From Fictibacillus phosphorivorans (GTDB lineage: Bacteria; Bacillota; Bacilli; Bacillales; Fictibacillaceae): 64,000 nt of DNA. Location: the NCBI RefSeq assembly GCF_023715845.1, contig NZ_JAMBOR010000017.1, positions 1 through 64,000 of the forward strand, given 5' to 3'. Below the pieces are notes generated by a model. That model was not told the origin of the DNA and made no database searches. It saw only the letters and a program-made list of their open reading frames with translations. Below, one piece after another: positions 1-8,173 of the stretch (position 1 is its first letter; every line of letters begins with the position of its first letter). Position numbers and translations under genes: made by a program.

Positions 1-1
1 A

Positions 2-820
2 TTAAGTATTCTTTTGCTTTGTGAGATCGCAGATCTCTCACGAGCTGCCTATTATAAGTGGCTGAACCGTACACCTTCTACACAAGAGCTTCAGAATAAC
101 GAGATTATAAAAGAGCTGAAAGCTCTCTATGAGAAAGTTAAGGGAATCTACGGCTATCGTCGAATGACAATGAATATAAACCGAACCCTTAAACAGAACT
201 TTAATCACAAACGTATTTATAGGCTGATGGGTGTTGCAGGTATACAGTCCGTAATTCGAAAAAAGAAGAAGATGTTTAAGCGCTCGATTCCCCAACATGT
301 GGCGGAAAATGTGCTAAATCGTGAATTCACAGCAGAAAAGAAGAATACAAAATGGGTAACGGATGTCACGGAATTTAAATATGGTTCTCAAAAGAAAGCT
401 TATTTAAGTGCCATTTTGGATTTGTATGATGGATCCATTGTTAGCTATGTATTAGGACACTCAAATAATAATAGCCTAGTGTTCAAGACACTAGACCAGG
501 CAATTGAACAGTTAGAGGGAGAACACCCCCTCATTCACAGTGATCGTGGGTATCAATACACTTCACAGGGCTTCAAACACAGAGTAGTTCAAGCAAAGAT
601 GACTCAAAGCATGTCACGTGTAGGTAGATGTATAGATAATGGTCCCATGGAATCGTTCTGGGGAACCCTCAAGTGCGAGAAGTATTATTTACATAAGTAT
701 GAGACATTTGAAGACTTGTCTCTAGCAATAGATGAATATATTCATTTTTATAATTATGAAAGATATCAAAAACGACTAAACGGCCTCAGCCCTATAGAAT
801 ATAGAGTTGAAGCCGCTTAG
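2..820 (+). CDS. IS3-family transposase, OrfB (partial at 5' end)
   Basis: This is the integrase-core (DDE, rve) half of an IS3-family transposase, which catalyses cut-and-circularise transposition. The frame is open back to the window edge, so the TTG at 14 is probably not the true start. In this family OrfB is usually made as an OrfA-OrfB fusion by programmed frameshifting. The catalytic triad is visible as the D in WVTDVTEF, the D in HSDRGYQYTS and the E in ESFWGTLK, and the HTH_21-like stretch GIYGYRRM lies upstream. The C-terminus (RLNGLSPIEYR) is typical and complete, so this half looks intact. Confidence 0.9.
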   Translation, partial: LSILLLCEIADLSRAAYYKWLNRTPSTQELQNNEIIKELKALYEKVKGIYGYRRMTMNINRTLKQNFNHKRIYRLMGVAGIQSVIRKKKKMFKRSIPQHVAENVLNREFTAEKKNTKWVTDVTEFKYGSQKKAYLSAILDLYDGSIVSYVLGHSNNNSLVFKTLDQAIEQLEGEHPLIHSDRGYQYTSQGFKHRVVQAKMTQSMSRVGRCIDNGPMESFWGTLKCEKYYLHKYETFEDLSLAIDEYIHFYNYERYQKRLNGLSPIEYRVEAA

Positions 821-839
821 AGTGTTTTATTATTTCAGC

Positions 840-864
840 TGTCTACTTGACGGGGTTCAGTTCA
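840..864 (+). repeat. Right terminal inverted repeat of the IS3-family element
   Basis: A 25-bp sequence begins TGTCTACTTGACGGGG and ends TTCAGTTCA. It lies 20 bp after the transposase stop codon and ends in CA, as expected for an IS3-family tip. The partner end is outside the window. Confidence 0.65.
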
Positions 865-910
865 ATCTTTTCTAGTGTCAGCTTTTCGATTTTTAAAAGA
901 AAATGTGAAA

Positions 911-1708
911 TTATACAACGGGTGATGGTTCATTCTGCAAAATCTTATATTTCGGCGTTACCCTTTCAAAATGTGGGTTCTCACCGCTTACCATTAATCC
1001 CATACCCCAGTCATAATGTTCATAGTTCGTTGGGAAGTCAGATGCATCCCGGTATTGGAAAAGTAGGTTTCTCCTTACTCGGTTACTGTTATTCACACCG
1101 GATCCGTGAATGGTTAAATAATTAAAGAACAGGACATCTCCTGCTTCAGCAGGGCATGGTGTTCCCATAGTAAGCGGGTAATCTTTTTGGTTTAAATAGT
1201 GACTGCCCATATGCGGAAGGGCCCCGAGTTTATGGGATTCAGGAATAACAGAGAGACAGCCATTCTCTTCGTTGCTATCATCCAAGTGGATGCTAGCTGC
1301 CAGCATAGTGTGCTTTTCATGAGGAAAGTATGGATAATCTTGATGCATGGGAAAAGCAGCACCATTTTCAGGAGGTTTTACTAACATTTTAGAATGATGA
1401 AGCTGTACATTAGGTCCGATTATTTTTTGTAAAACAGCTTTCATGTTTGGATGAGTTAATGCCTTCAAGAACACATGATCATGATAATGAATGTTATGAA
1501 ATCCTTTTAAAACAAGCTTCTTTAGTTTTTCTTTTGGTAAATAATCGCCATCCCATGTGGCATTGTGATCCTTGTTAGCTTTGACTGCCCGTTTAAGAAT
1601 TTGATCAATTCCCGCACGCATTTCATCTACTTCTTGCTTATTGAAAACTCCTTTTACTAACAGATAGCCTTGATTTTTGTAAAAATCAGCATCTTTGGAC
1701 TGTATCAT
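911..1708 (-). CDS. Phytanoyl-CoA dioxygenase (PhyH) family protein
   Basis: This 265-aa protein belongs to the PhyH family of non-haem Fe(II)/2-oxoglutarate dioxygenases, which hydroxylate small molecules using O2 and 2-oxoglutarate. The metal triad is visible as H122-x-D124 in the MHQDYPYF motif and H201 in LTIHGSGVN. R210 or R212 nearby could bind the 2-oxoglutarate carboxylate. No signal peptide is present, so it should be cytoplasmic. The start has a GGGAGGATGAGG ribosome site. The gene is divergent from an AraC regulator over a 150-bp spacer with a direct-repeat operator candidate, so AraC probably controls it. The substrate is unknown. The family also includes ectoine hydroxylase, but nothing here points to ectoine. 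Confidence 0.8.
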   Translation of the reverse strand: MIQSKDADFYKNQGYLLVKGVFNKQEVDEMRAGIDQILKRAVKANKDHNATWDGDYLPKEKLKKLVLKGFHNIHYHDHVFLKALTHPNMKAVLQKIIGPNVQLHHSKMLVKPPENGAAFPMHQDYPYFPHEKHTMLAASIHLDDSNEENGCLSVIPESHKLGALPHMGSHYLNQKDYPLTMGTPCPAEAGDVLFFNYLTIHGSGVNNSNRVRRNLLFQYRDASDFPTNYEHYDWGMGLMVSGENPHFERVTPKYKILQNEPSPVV

Positions 1709-1735
1709 ATCCTCATCCTCCCCATTTTCATAAAA

Positions 1736-1763
1736 TTGACACCGCTTTCACCTTGATTATAAT
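1736..1763 (+). promoter_or_regulatory. Sigma-A-type promoter for the AraC gene
   Basis: TTGACA at 1736-1741 and TATAAT at 1758-1763 are separated by 16 bp and point towards the AraC-type gene. The TATAAT overlaps its own complement on the other strand (1756-1761), so the same core could serve as the minus-strand -10 box for the PhyH gene. Confidence 0.6.
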
Positions 1764-1793
1764 AGGGATAAGTTCTTTTGTATTTGTAAAGAA

Positions 1794-1822
1794 ACGCCAT
1801 GTTTTTGTCTTTTTACGCCATG
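1794..1822. promoter_or_regulatory. Direct-repeat operator candidate for the AraC regulator
   Basis: The octamer ACGCCATG occurs at 1794-1801 and again at 1815-1822. The 21-bp period is two helical turns, the usual arrangement of the paired half-sites bound by AraC-family monomers. The pair lies between the divergent PhyH and AraC genes, upstream of a possible PhyH promoter. Confidence 0.5.
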
Positions 1823-1858
1823 AATGTTCAATAAGAGGACAGGGAGGCTTCATGGGCA

Positions 1859-2734
1859 ATGTACCTTATTAAGGAAAGCGTCACACGACTGAATCAGCAT
1901 TTGTTAATAAAGGGACAGGATGTTACCTTTCGTATTAACTATTGGGGGATCGATTCTAAACTAACGTACAATCCCGTCCACAGGCATTCATCATTTGAGA
2001 TTTGTTATGTTTTAAAAGGGGACGGAACGTATTTAGACGACGGTGTGATCTATCCCCTTACTTCTGGAATGTTATTTGTTTCTAGACCAGGCATTGATCA
2101 TCAAATCAGAAGTGAGAAAGGTCTATTTTTGTTATTCGTTTGTTTTGAAGTGGATGAAGGAAAATCGACTAGAAGGTATAATGAACTTTTTCAGTTGTTG
2201 GCTCAACATGAACAAGTCGTCATCCATGAGGGGAATACATCTCCTGCAGTAACTCTTTGGAAGTCGTTACTTGTTCCTGAAGAGAAACGATGGGCATTAG
2301 CACCAGAATGTATACCACAACTGGCTCATGCCCTTCTTGTATCTTTTCTTCCCCTTTTTCTCCCCCTAAACGATTCGATAAAAAGAAATTCAGACACGCA
2401 GAGCATGGTTTTGCAGCAAGCAAAAAGTTTTATAATTGATAATTTAGATAAAGAACTGTCACTAGAGATGGTGGCACAATATCTTAATGTTTCCACACGG
2501 CACTTATCACGCTTGTTTTCATCTGGAATCCATGAAAATTTCGTAGGTTTTATTCGTAAAGAACGTGTCAAACAAGCTACTTATCTATTAAAATCAACAG
2601 ACCTATCGATAAAGGAAATTGCGGACGCAACTGGATTTAAAAGTGTACACTATTTCACCAGGGTGTTAAAACAAGAAATCGGACTGCCGCCAGGGCGTTT
2701 CCGAAAAGATTTTCATTTGTCATATAATTTCTGA
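1859..2734 (+). CDS. AraC-family transcriptional regulator (cupin sensor domain)
   Basis: This 291-aa regulator has an N-terminal cupin-like ligand-binding domain (roughly residues 25-110, with HRHSSFEICYVLKGDG as the typical first barrel strand). Its C-terminal AraC double helix-turn-helix spans about residues 185-288 and includes LSLEMVAQYLNVSTRHLSRL and the signature IADATGFKSVHYFTRVLKQ. The ATG at 1859 follows AGGGAGG at 1841-1847; an earlier ATG at 1852 opens a six-codon frame only. The gene sits between the divergent PhyH gene and the Sip1-like glycosidase gene on the same strand, so it probably senses a sugar and controls one or both. Confidence 0.88.
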   Translation: MYLIKESVTRLNQHLLIKGQDVTFRINYWGIDSKLTYNPVHRHSSFEICYVLKGDGTYLDDGVIYPLTSGMLFVSRPGIDHQIRSEKGLFLLFVCFEVDEGKSTRRYNELFQLLAQHEQVVIHEGNTSPAVTLWKSLLVPEEKRWALAPECIPQLAHALLVSFLPLFLPLNDSIKRNSDTQSMVLQQAKSFIIDNLDKELSLEMVAQYLNVSTRHLSRLFSSGIHENFVGFIRKERVKQATYLLKSTDLSIKEIADATGFKSVHYFTRVLKQEIGLPPGRFRKDFHLSYNF

Positions 2735-2809
2735 AAATTTACAATGATTAAAAAATAATTCATTATAAGGGTTATGTATTTTGAGAAATTTGTATAGGAG
2801 GTAACTGAC

Positions 2810-4933
2810 TTGCAGAAAATCACCCCGCAAAAGATTGACTTAAAAGGGTTCAACACAACTATATTAGATGACATCGGTGTTTCTGTTTTATTAGACAATC
2901 AAGTACTTGACCACTTAACGCTTCAACATGTCATTCAAAATGAATCTTCCTCTGTAACCAGCTATCAATTTAAAGACGCAGGTGAGAAAGTAAACGTTTG
3001 TTTAACATTCAAGACAGAAAAAGAAACTATTATTGGATCGGTACAAGCCGAGGTAAAAAATGAGCGGATTCAAAACAGACATATCTATTTCGCTCCTGAA
3101 AATGGTATTACGATTACGATTAAGAACTTGCCTGGGTTGAAAAACGTATTAGCCCATTATCAGCATAAGGACTGGTGGACGAGGCCGTATTTTCATACAG
3201 ATGTTGCAAACCTTCCCCAAAGAACACAATCATTATTATGGGAAACAGACGAAAGTTTTTATTATCTGTTGCCTGTAGTTGATTCAGTCTATCGAACGCA
3301 GCTTGCAGGCAATGGTACGGACCTCACTCTTTCATTGTCTTCCTTCAAAGGAGGATTCGATCGCTGTGAAACGATGTCCTTTGTGATCGGAGTATTAGAT
3401 GAGCCATTTCAGCTAAGTGAACAAACGATTAAAAAAGCAATAGAAATCTTAGGATATAAAACGCTGCCTCGTGATCAAAAACGGTACCCAGAAGTATTGG
3501 ATTACCTTGGCTGGTGCAGTTGGGACGCCTTTTATCACAAAGTGAATGAAGCAGGATTATTGGAGAAGATGGATGAGCTTCATAAAAAAGATCTTCCTGT
3601 AAAGTGGGTGATGATTGATGACGGATGGCTTTCCGTTAAAGATAATCGATTAACATCTTTTGAAGCGGATCCTGAAAAATTCCCTGAAGGCTTACACCAT
3701 ACAACAAATCTTTTAAAACAAAAATATGGAGTGAACTGGGTAGGCGTCTGGCATACAATCGCTGGTTATTGGGGAGGCATTCATCCAAATAGTGCACTTG
3801 CTAGCGAGATGGAAAAGTATCTGTATCGGACAAGCAGTGGTAAGCTCGTTCCTTATCCTATAACGGAGAAAGGGTTTGGGTTTTGGAATAGCTGGCATTC
3901 TAAACTGAAACAGCAAGGCATTGATTTTGTAAAAGTAGATAGTCAGAGTGCCGTTAATAACTTTTTGATGACTGAAGAAGCTGTTGGAGAGTCTGCCCAT
4001 GCTGCCCATACGGCTTTAGAAGCATCTGTGGGTATTCATTTTGATCAAGCTCTCATAAATTGTATGGGAATGGCTGCTGAAAATATTTGGAACCGGCCGA
4101 TGTCTTCTGTATCGAGAAACAGTGATGACTTTGTCCCTGGAGAAGAAATTAGTTTCAAAGAACATGCCTTGCAGAATGCGTATAATTCATATTATCACGG
4201 CCAATTTTATTGGGGTGATTGGGATATGTTCTGGACCAATCATGAAGAAGATATTCAAAATGCCGTTTTGCGTGCTGTAAGTGGAGGACCTGTCTATTTT
4301 AGTGATCGGCCAGGGGAAACGGACGCAGATAAAATCTGGCCACTGATCTTGGAGGATGGCAGGATTTTGCGTGCTGATCAACCAGGTCTGCCTACAAAAG
4401 ATTGTCTTTTTCAAAATCCAAACATTGAAAAAGTTCCTTTGAAGATATGGAACAAGGTTGGAGAGGCAGGGGTTTTAGCTTCTTTTAACATTCACTTAGA
4501 GGGAAGTATGGTTGAGGGTTCTGTTTCACCCTCGCATATAGAGAAGATGAATGGAGAGACTTATTTGGTCTATGATTACTTTAAAAAGAAAGCCCGCGTC
4601 CTTGCACATCATGAGTCATTTGATTTCTGGCTTGAAAAGGATGGTGTGGCTTTATACATTGTGATACCGATCAAACACCATATAACACCAATCGGATTAA
4701 CACATAAGTATCTCACTCCCAAGACCTTGTCTAAGTCCTTTTATTTTCATAATAAAGCAGTTGTGCATTTGAATGAAGGCGGAGAGTTTGCATTTTTCGT
4801 GAAAGAAAAAAAGCCTATTCACGTGCTGGTTAATGGTGAAAAGGTTGACGTAAAAGAGCAGGAGGATGGCCTCTTTACGGTTGATTGCAAGCAGGTTCAG
4901 GGAGACATTCTCTTAGAAATGATAGATTTATAG
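2810..4933 (+). CDS. GH36 Sip1/raffinose-synthase-like alpha-galactosidase
   Basis: The 707-aa protein matches the raffinose synthase/seed-imbibition (Sip1) branch of GH36, whose members hydrolyse or transfer alpha-galactosyl groups. An N-terminal beta-sandwich (about 1-210) precedes the TIM barrel. The barrel carries LGWCSWDAF (about 233-241), WVMIDDGWL, the nucleophile aspartate D377 in DFVKVDSQ and the acid/base region RNSDDF (about 436-441). The start is TTG at 2810, fixed by AGGAGG seven bases upstream. No signal peptide is visible, so the enzyme should be intracellular and act on imported oligosaccharide. A YesL-like gene follows 36 bp downstream. The exact substrate is not decided by sequence. 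Confidence 0.8.
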   Translation: MQKITPQKIDLKGFNTTILDDIGVSVLLDNQVLDHLTLQHVIQNESSSVTSYQFKDAGEKVNVCLTFKTEKETIIGSVQAEVKNERIQNRHIYFAPENGITITIKNLPGLKNVLAHYQHKDWWTRPYFHTDVANLPQRTQSLLWETDESFYYLLPVVDSVYRTQLAGNGTDLTLSLSSFKGGFDRCETMSFVIGVLDEPFQLSEQTIKKAIEILGYKTLPRDQKRYPEVLDYLGWCSWDAFYHKVNEAGLLEKMDELHKKDLPVKWVMIDDGWLSVKDNRLTSFEADPEKFPEGLHHTTNLLKQKYGVNWVGVWHTIAGYWGGIHPNSALASEMEKYLYRTSSGKLVPYPITEKGFGFWNSWHSKLKQQGIDFVKVDSQSAVNNFLMTEEAVGESAHAAHTALEASVGIHFDQALINCMGMAAENIWNRPMSSVSRNSDDFVPGEEISFKEHALQNAYNSYYHGQFYWGDWDMFWTNHEEDIQNAVLRAVSGGPVYFSDRPGETDADKIWPLILEDGRILRADQPGLPTKDCLFQNPNIEKVPLKIWNKVGEAGVLASFNIHLEGSMVEGSVSPSHIEKMNGETYLVYDYFKKKARVLAHHESFDFWLEKDGVALYIVIPIKHHITPIGLTHKYLTPKTLSKSFYFHNKAVVHLNEGGEFAFFVKEKKPIHVLVNGEKVDVKEQEDGLFTVDCKQVQGDILLEMIDL

Positions 4934-4969
4934 ATTAAAAAGTAACATCTAAAGAGAGGTACTCGAGAA

Positions 4970-5548
4970 GTGAAATTTTTAAATGGTTTAATGGAGTGGA
5001 TCTGGAAGCTTGTGTATTTAAATATTGTTTGGATTCTTTTTTCCTTACCGCTCATAACGTTAATTCCCGCAACGTTTGTGATGTTTTCTATCGTAAATAA
5101 ATGGTTAACAGAAGATCAGGATCCAAATCTCTTTTCAACTTTTATAAGAGAGTTTAAATCATATTTTTGGAAAAGCTACCCTCTAGGAATAGTTCTTATT
5201 GTTTTAGGAGCCTTTTTAACAGCTGACTTGTTGATTTTAAAAGACTTACATTCTACTTATTGGTTAACTGTACGATATGCTTTAATCGTAGTAATGTTTT
5301 TCTTTTTGGTCACGGCAAGTTACAGTATCCCCATTTATATTCATTATGGGCTTTCATGGTATAAGACTTTGTTCGTTTCGTTTATGATAGGATTACGCCA
5401 ACCCCTCACAACATTCCTTATGCTCTGTGGAATATTGTTGGTTGTCATGTTGGTTTTGTTTGCAACAGGTATAGGAATTTGTGTAATGGGAAGCTTGATC
5501 GCACTGATCACAAGCAAGGCTGCTAAAATAGGAATCAATAAAATTTAA
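4970..5548 (+). CDS. YesL-like DUF624 membrane protein
   Basis: This 192-aa protein has about five hydrophobic segments and the DUF624/YesL pattern. It opens with FLNGLMEWIWKLVYLN, followed by SLPLITLIPA. YesL-type proteins are small polytopic membrane proteins found beside carbohydrate ABC importers in Firmicutes; their role is not established. It starts at GTG 4970 and is the last gene before the 5561 terminator. It therefore belongs to the Sip1 transcript and not to the ABC operon that begins 260 bp later. Confidence 0.8.
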   Translation: MKFLNGLMEWIWKLVYLNIVWILFSLPLITLIPATFVMFSIVNKWLTEDQDPNLFSTFIREFKSYFWKSYPLGIVLIVLGAFLTADLLILKDLHSTYWLTVRYALIVVMFFFLVTASYSIPIYIHYGLSWYKTLFVSFMIGLRQPLTTFLMLCGILLVVMLVLFATGIGICVMGSLIALITSKAAKIGINKI

Positions 5549-5560
5549 ACAAAATAGAAG

Positions 5561-5597
5561 AGAGAAACCTTTATTTTTAAGGGTTTCTCTTTTTTGT
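5561..5597 (+). terminator. Intrinsic terminator after the YesL-like gene
   Basis: The arms AGAGAAACC (5561-5569) and GGTTTCTCT (5582-5590) pair perfectly and a T-run follows. It separates the Sip1/YesL unit from the large ABC-transporter operon. Confidence 0.85.
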
Positions 5598-5647
5598 AGT
5601 TCGAAATACTCAAAATACATTAAATATATAAAATTTTCAGAATACGA

Positions 5648-5692
5648 TGTTGACTTGAAAGCGATTTCATTTAATAATAGGTTAAGTCAACA
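5648..5692. promoter_or_regulatory. Promoter of the 18-gene operon inside a 9-bp inverted repeat
   Basis: TTGACT at 5650-5655 and AATAAT at 5673-5678 form a sigma-A promoter with a 17-bp spacer. A perfect inverted repeat surrounds it: TGTTGACTT at 5648-5656 and AAGTCAACA at 5684-5692. The arms are centred 36 bp apart. The left arm overlaps the -35 box and the right arm covers the expected transcription start. This is the geometry of a repressor operator, possibly for the DeoR protein encoded at 18498. Confidence 0.6.
5656..5669 (+). promoter_or_regulatory. cre box (CcpA site) in the operon promoter
   Basis: TGAAAGCGATTTCA agrees closely with the catabolite-responsive element consensus TGWAANCGNTNWCA. 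It lies between the -35 and -10 boxes, a position from which CcpA would block RNA polymerase when a preferred sugar is present. Confidence 0.75.
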
Positions 5693-5808
5693 AGACCCCA
5701 CAAAACTCAACAATAAATTCCTCTAGAAAACACATCGAGATCACTAACATTATGAAACAATCACAAAACACTTGTCTAAGAAATGAAAACTTATGGGAGG
5801 GAAATGGA

Positions 5809-7140
5809 ATGAAGGCGGCAACAAAATCTATTAAGCTACTCTTGAGTTTAATCTTGAGTTTAACCTTGCTTTTAACAGCTTGTTCAAGTAACGGCGGTCA
5901 AGGTGCAGACAGTGATAAAAATAGTGAGGGTAAAGTAGTTATTGATTTTTGGACATTTTGGGGTTCTGAAATAAGAAGACCGGTTATTGAAAAGATTATT
6001 CAAGACTTTAATAATTCTCAAGATAAAATCGAAGTAAAGCATACATATCTTCCTTTTGGGGATATTTGGACGAAGAACTTAGCCTCGATTGCGGCAGGAA
6101 AGCCCGCAGATGTAATTATTAACGATATTAATCAAGTTGCTCATCGTGCGCAGAACAATCAAAATACCAACTTATCAAAATATATGGAGAAGGATCCAGA
6201 GGTGAAGGATCGATTCTTTCCGGAACTATATAAAGCTAGTCTTTATAAAGGAGAACCTTACGCTTTGCCATTCAATACGGATACGCGAATGCTTTTTTAT
6301 AACAAAGACATGTTCAAAGAGGTGGGACTTGATCCGAACAAACCACCGGCAACATGGGAAGAATTAGAGGAATATGGGAAAAAGCTCGATATTAAAAACG
6401 GCAAGAATTACGATCGTATCGGCTATCTGCCAAACTACAAAATGGGTGCAGAGGTATGGATGATCAATGCCGATGGAAAGAGCTATTGGGATTATAAAAA
6501 GGAAAAACCGATCATCGATGATCCATCTAATATAGAAGCATTAACATGGTTCAAAGATTACTATGATTATTACGGTTCGAATGTCATCAACAAGTTTCAG
6601 GCAGAATTCGGGGAAGAAACGGCAGATCCATTCATTAGCGGAAAGCTGGCTATGACAACAGAAACGACAAACTTTTTCACAAAAATTAGAGATTATGGAG
6701 AAGATATTAACTTTGGCATCGCCCCACTTCCTGCAAAAGAACCAGGTAAGAGCCAAACGAGCTGGGGCGGAGGTTTTGTTGCTGAAATTCCAAAAGGAGC
6801 CGAACATCCTGACGAGGCTTGGGAATTCCTGAAGTATTTAACAGATGTACAAGCTCAGGAACATTGGGCTGTAAAAGGCTTTGACAATGTAGCAAACATT
6901 GAAGCATCCAAAAAGGCTGCGGAGAATCCAGAGTTCTCGGAAGATGGAAAAATGGTCTATACTGCTTCTGTTAAAAACTTAGAAGAAACGATCATTACGC
7001 CCGTTCCATTACAAGCTCCGGACTTTACCAACTTAATTAACCCGGAACTGGAAAAGGTTCTTTTGGGCAAGCAAAGTCCTAAGGAAGGATTAAAGAAAGC
7101 TCAAAGGGCAGTTGAACAACTCGTGAAAAACAACAAATAA
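5809..7140 (+). CDS. ABC transporter sugar-binding lipoprotein
   Basis: This 443-aa extracellular solute-binding protein belongs to the family-1 (MalE/UgpB-like) group. The signal peptide is a lysine-rich start, a leucine-rich core and the lipobox LLTAC, with C25 as the predicted lipid-anchored cysteine. The mature protein begins with a glycine/serine linker, then VVIDFWTFWGSE and further family-1 features. ATG 5809 is chosen because GGGAGG ends eight bases before it; an upstream frame extension to 5752 lacks a ribosome site. It is the first gene of the 18-gene operon and should deliver a glycoside to the two permeases downstream. The ligand is not predictable. Confidence 0.9.
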   Translation: MKAATKSIKLLLSLILSLTLLLTACSSNGGQGADSDKNSEGKVVIDFWTFWGSEIRRPVIEKIIQDFNNSQDKIEVKHTYLPFGDIWTKNLASIAAGKPADVIINDINQVAHRAQNNQNTNLSKYMEKDPEVKDRFFPELYKASLYKGEPYALPFNTDTRMLFYNKDMFKEVGLDPNKPPATWEELEEYGKKLDIKNGKNYDRIGYLPNYKMGAEVWMINADGKSYWDYKKEKPIIDDPSNIEALTWFKDYYDYYGSNVINKFQAEFGEETADPFISGKLAMTTETTNFFTKIRDYGEDINFGIAPLPAKEPGKSQTSWGGGFVAEIPKGAEHPDEAWEFLKYLTDVQAQEHWAVKGFDNVANIEASKKAAENPEFSEDGKMVYTASVKNLEETIITPVPLQAPDFTNLINPELEKVLLGKQSPKEGLKKAQRAVEQLVKNNK

Positions 7141-7153
7141 ATATAGCTAGGCA

Positions 7154-7181
7154 GGGGGTGAAAGCGCAGTTTTCACTCCCC
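7154..7181 (+). terminator. Intercistronic stem-loop between binding protein and permease genes
   Basis: GGGGGTGAAA (7154-7163) pairs with TTTCACTCCCC (7171-7181) with one interruption. Only a weak T-rich tail follows. Stem-loops here commonly protect the binding-protein mRNA or partly terminate transcription, giving more binding protein than permease. Confidence 0.6.
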
Positions 7182-7210
7182 TTATTGTTTCATTAAAGGG
7201 GGGCAACTCT

Positions 7211-8173
7211 ATGCAGACAAATCTGCAAAAAAATATAAAAAGACAAGCACCGAACAAGAAACCAAAACGTTTATTTTCCATGAATCAAAAAGAAGAGTTT
7301 CAAGGTTATATCTTTATTGCTCCATGGGTAATCGGTTTTCTTATTTTTACAGCGGGTCCGTTGTTGTTTTCCTTATACGGTAGTTTTACGAATTTCAATA
7401 TTACGTCCAGCCTGAGTTTTATTGGCCTTGATAATTACAAACGTATGTTTACGAATGATGGGCTTATGTGGACATCTCTATGGAACACTCTATATTATGT
7501 TGCCATTTCTGTTCCTTTAACTACTGCTGGAGCCGTTTTACTAGCTGTCCTTTTAAATCAAAATGTACCAGGTACAAGATTGTTTAGAACAATCTACTAT
7601 TTACCGGCTGTATTGTCAGGAGTAGGAGTGTACCTATTATGGATGCAGCTTTTGAGTCCTTCATCGGGTTTAGTTAACACACTGCTTTCATGGGTGGGGA
7701 TTGAAGGTCCTTCTTGGCTGTCAGATCCAGCATGGACCAAACCGGCACTCATTTTTATGAAATTATGGAGTTTAGGCGGAGGAATGCTGCTTTATTTGGC
7801 AAGTCTGCAAGGTGTTTCTAAGTCTCTATATGAAGCTGCGGAGATCGATGGTGCCAATGTTTTCCGTAAGTTCTTCCATATTACTCTTCCAATGATTACA
7901 CCTATTATCTTCTTTGATCTCGTAACGAGCTTCATCGGCGGCTTTCAAATTTTCCAAGAAGCGTATGTTATGAGTGACAGTGGAAACGGAGGGCCAGCGA
8001 ATTCTTTGCTCTTCTATAACCTCCACATGTGGAACAAAGCATTTGAGGTTTTTGATATGGGCTATGCGATGGCGATGTCTTGGATTCTTTTCATTATCAT
8101 TCTAGTACTAACTGTGATTAATCTAAAACTTGCACCGAGATGGGTGCATTATGATGGGGAGGATCGAAAATGA
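7211..8173 (+). CDS. Sugar ABC transporter permease (MalF/UgpA-like)
   Basis: This 320-aa integral membrane protein has six predicted transmembrane segments and the EAA cytoplasmic loop EAAEIDGANVFRKFFHITLP (about residues 215-234), which docks the ATPase. It is the first permease of the importer and ends in a 4-bp ATGA overlap with the second permease gene. No nucleotide-binding subunit is encoded in the cluster. In Bacillus, importers of this type share a common ATPase such as MsmX, which is likely here too. Confidence 0.9.
   Translation: MQTNLQKNIKRQAPNKKPKRLFSMNQKEEFQGYIFIAPWVIGFLIFTAGPLLFSLYGSFTNFNITSSLSFIGLDNYKRMFTNDGLMWTSLWNTLYYVAISVPLTTAGAVLLAVLLNQNVPGTRLFRTIYYLPAVLSGVGVYLLWMQLLSPSSGLVNTLLSWVGIEGPSWLSDPAWTKPALIFMKLWSLGGGMLLYLASLQGVSKSLYEAAEIDGANVFRKFFHITLPMITPIIFFDLVTSFIGGFQIFQEAYVMSDSGNGGPANSLLFYNLHMWNKAFEVFDMGYAMAMSWILFIIILVLTVINLKLAPRWVHYDGEDRK

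Larger units (their letters stand above)
1..864 (+). mobile_element. IS3-family insertion sequence, 3' portion (left end outside window)
   Basis: The segment holds the integrase-core transposase reading frame followed by a 25-bp end at 840-864 (TGTCTACTTGACGGGG, then TTCAGTTCA), which has the form of the right inverted repeat of IS150-type IS3 elements. OrfA and the left end lie before base 1. The target-site duplication cannot be checked because only one end is visible. Confidence 0.8.

Noticed and set aside
847-1125. Plus-strand open frame of 92 codons
   Set aside because: It lies opposite the PhyH gene, has no ribosome site and no recognisable protein pattern.
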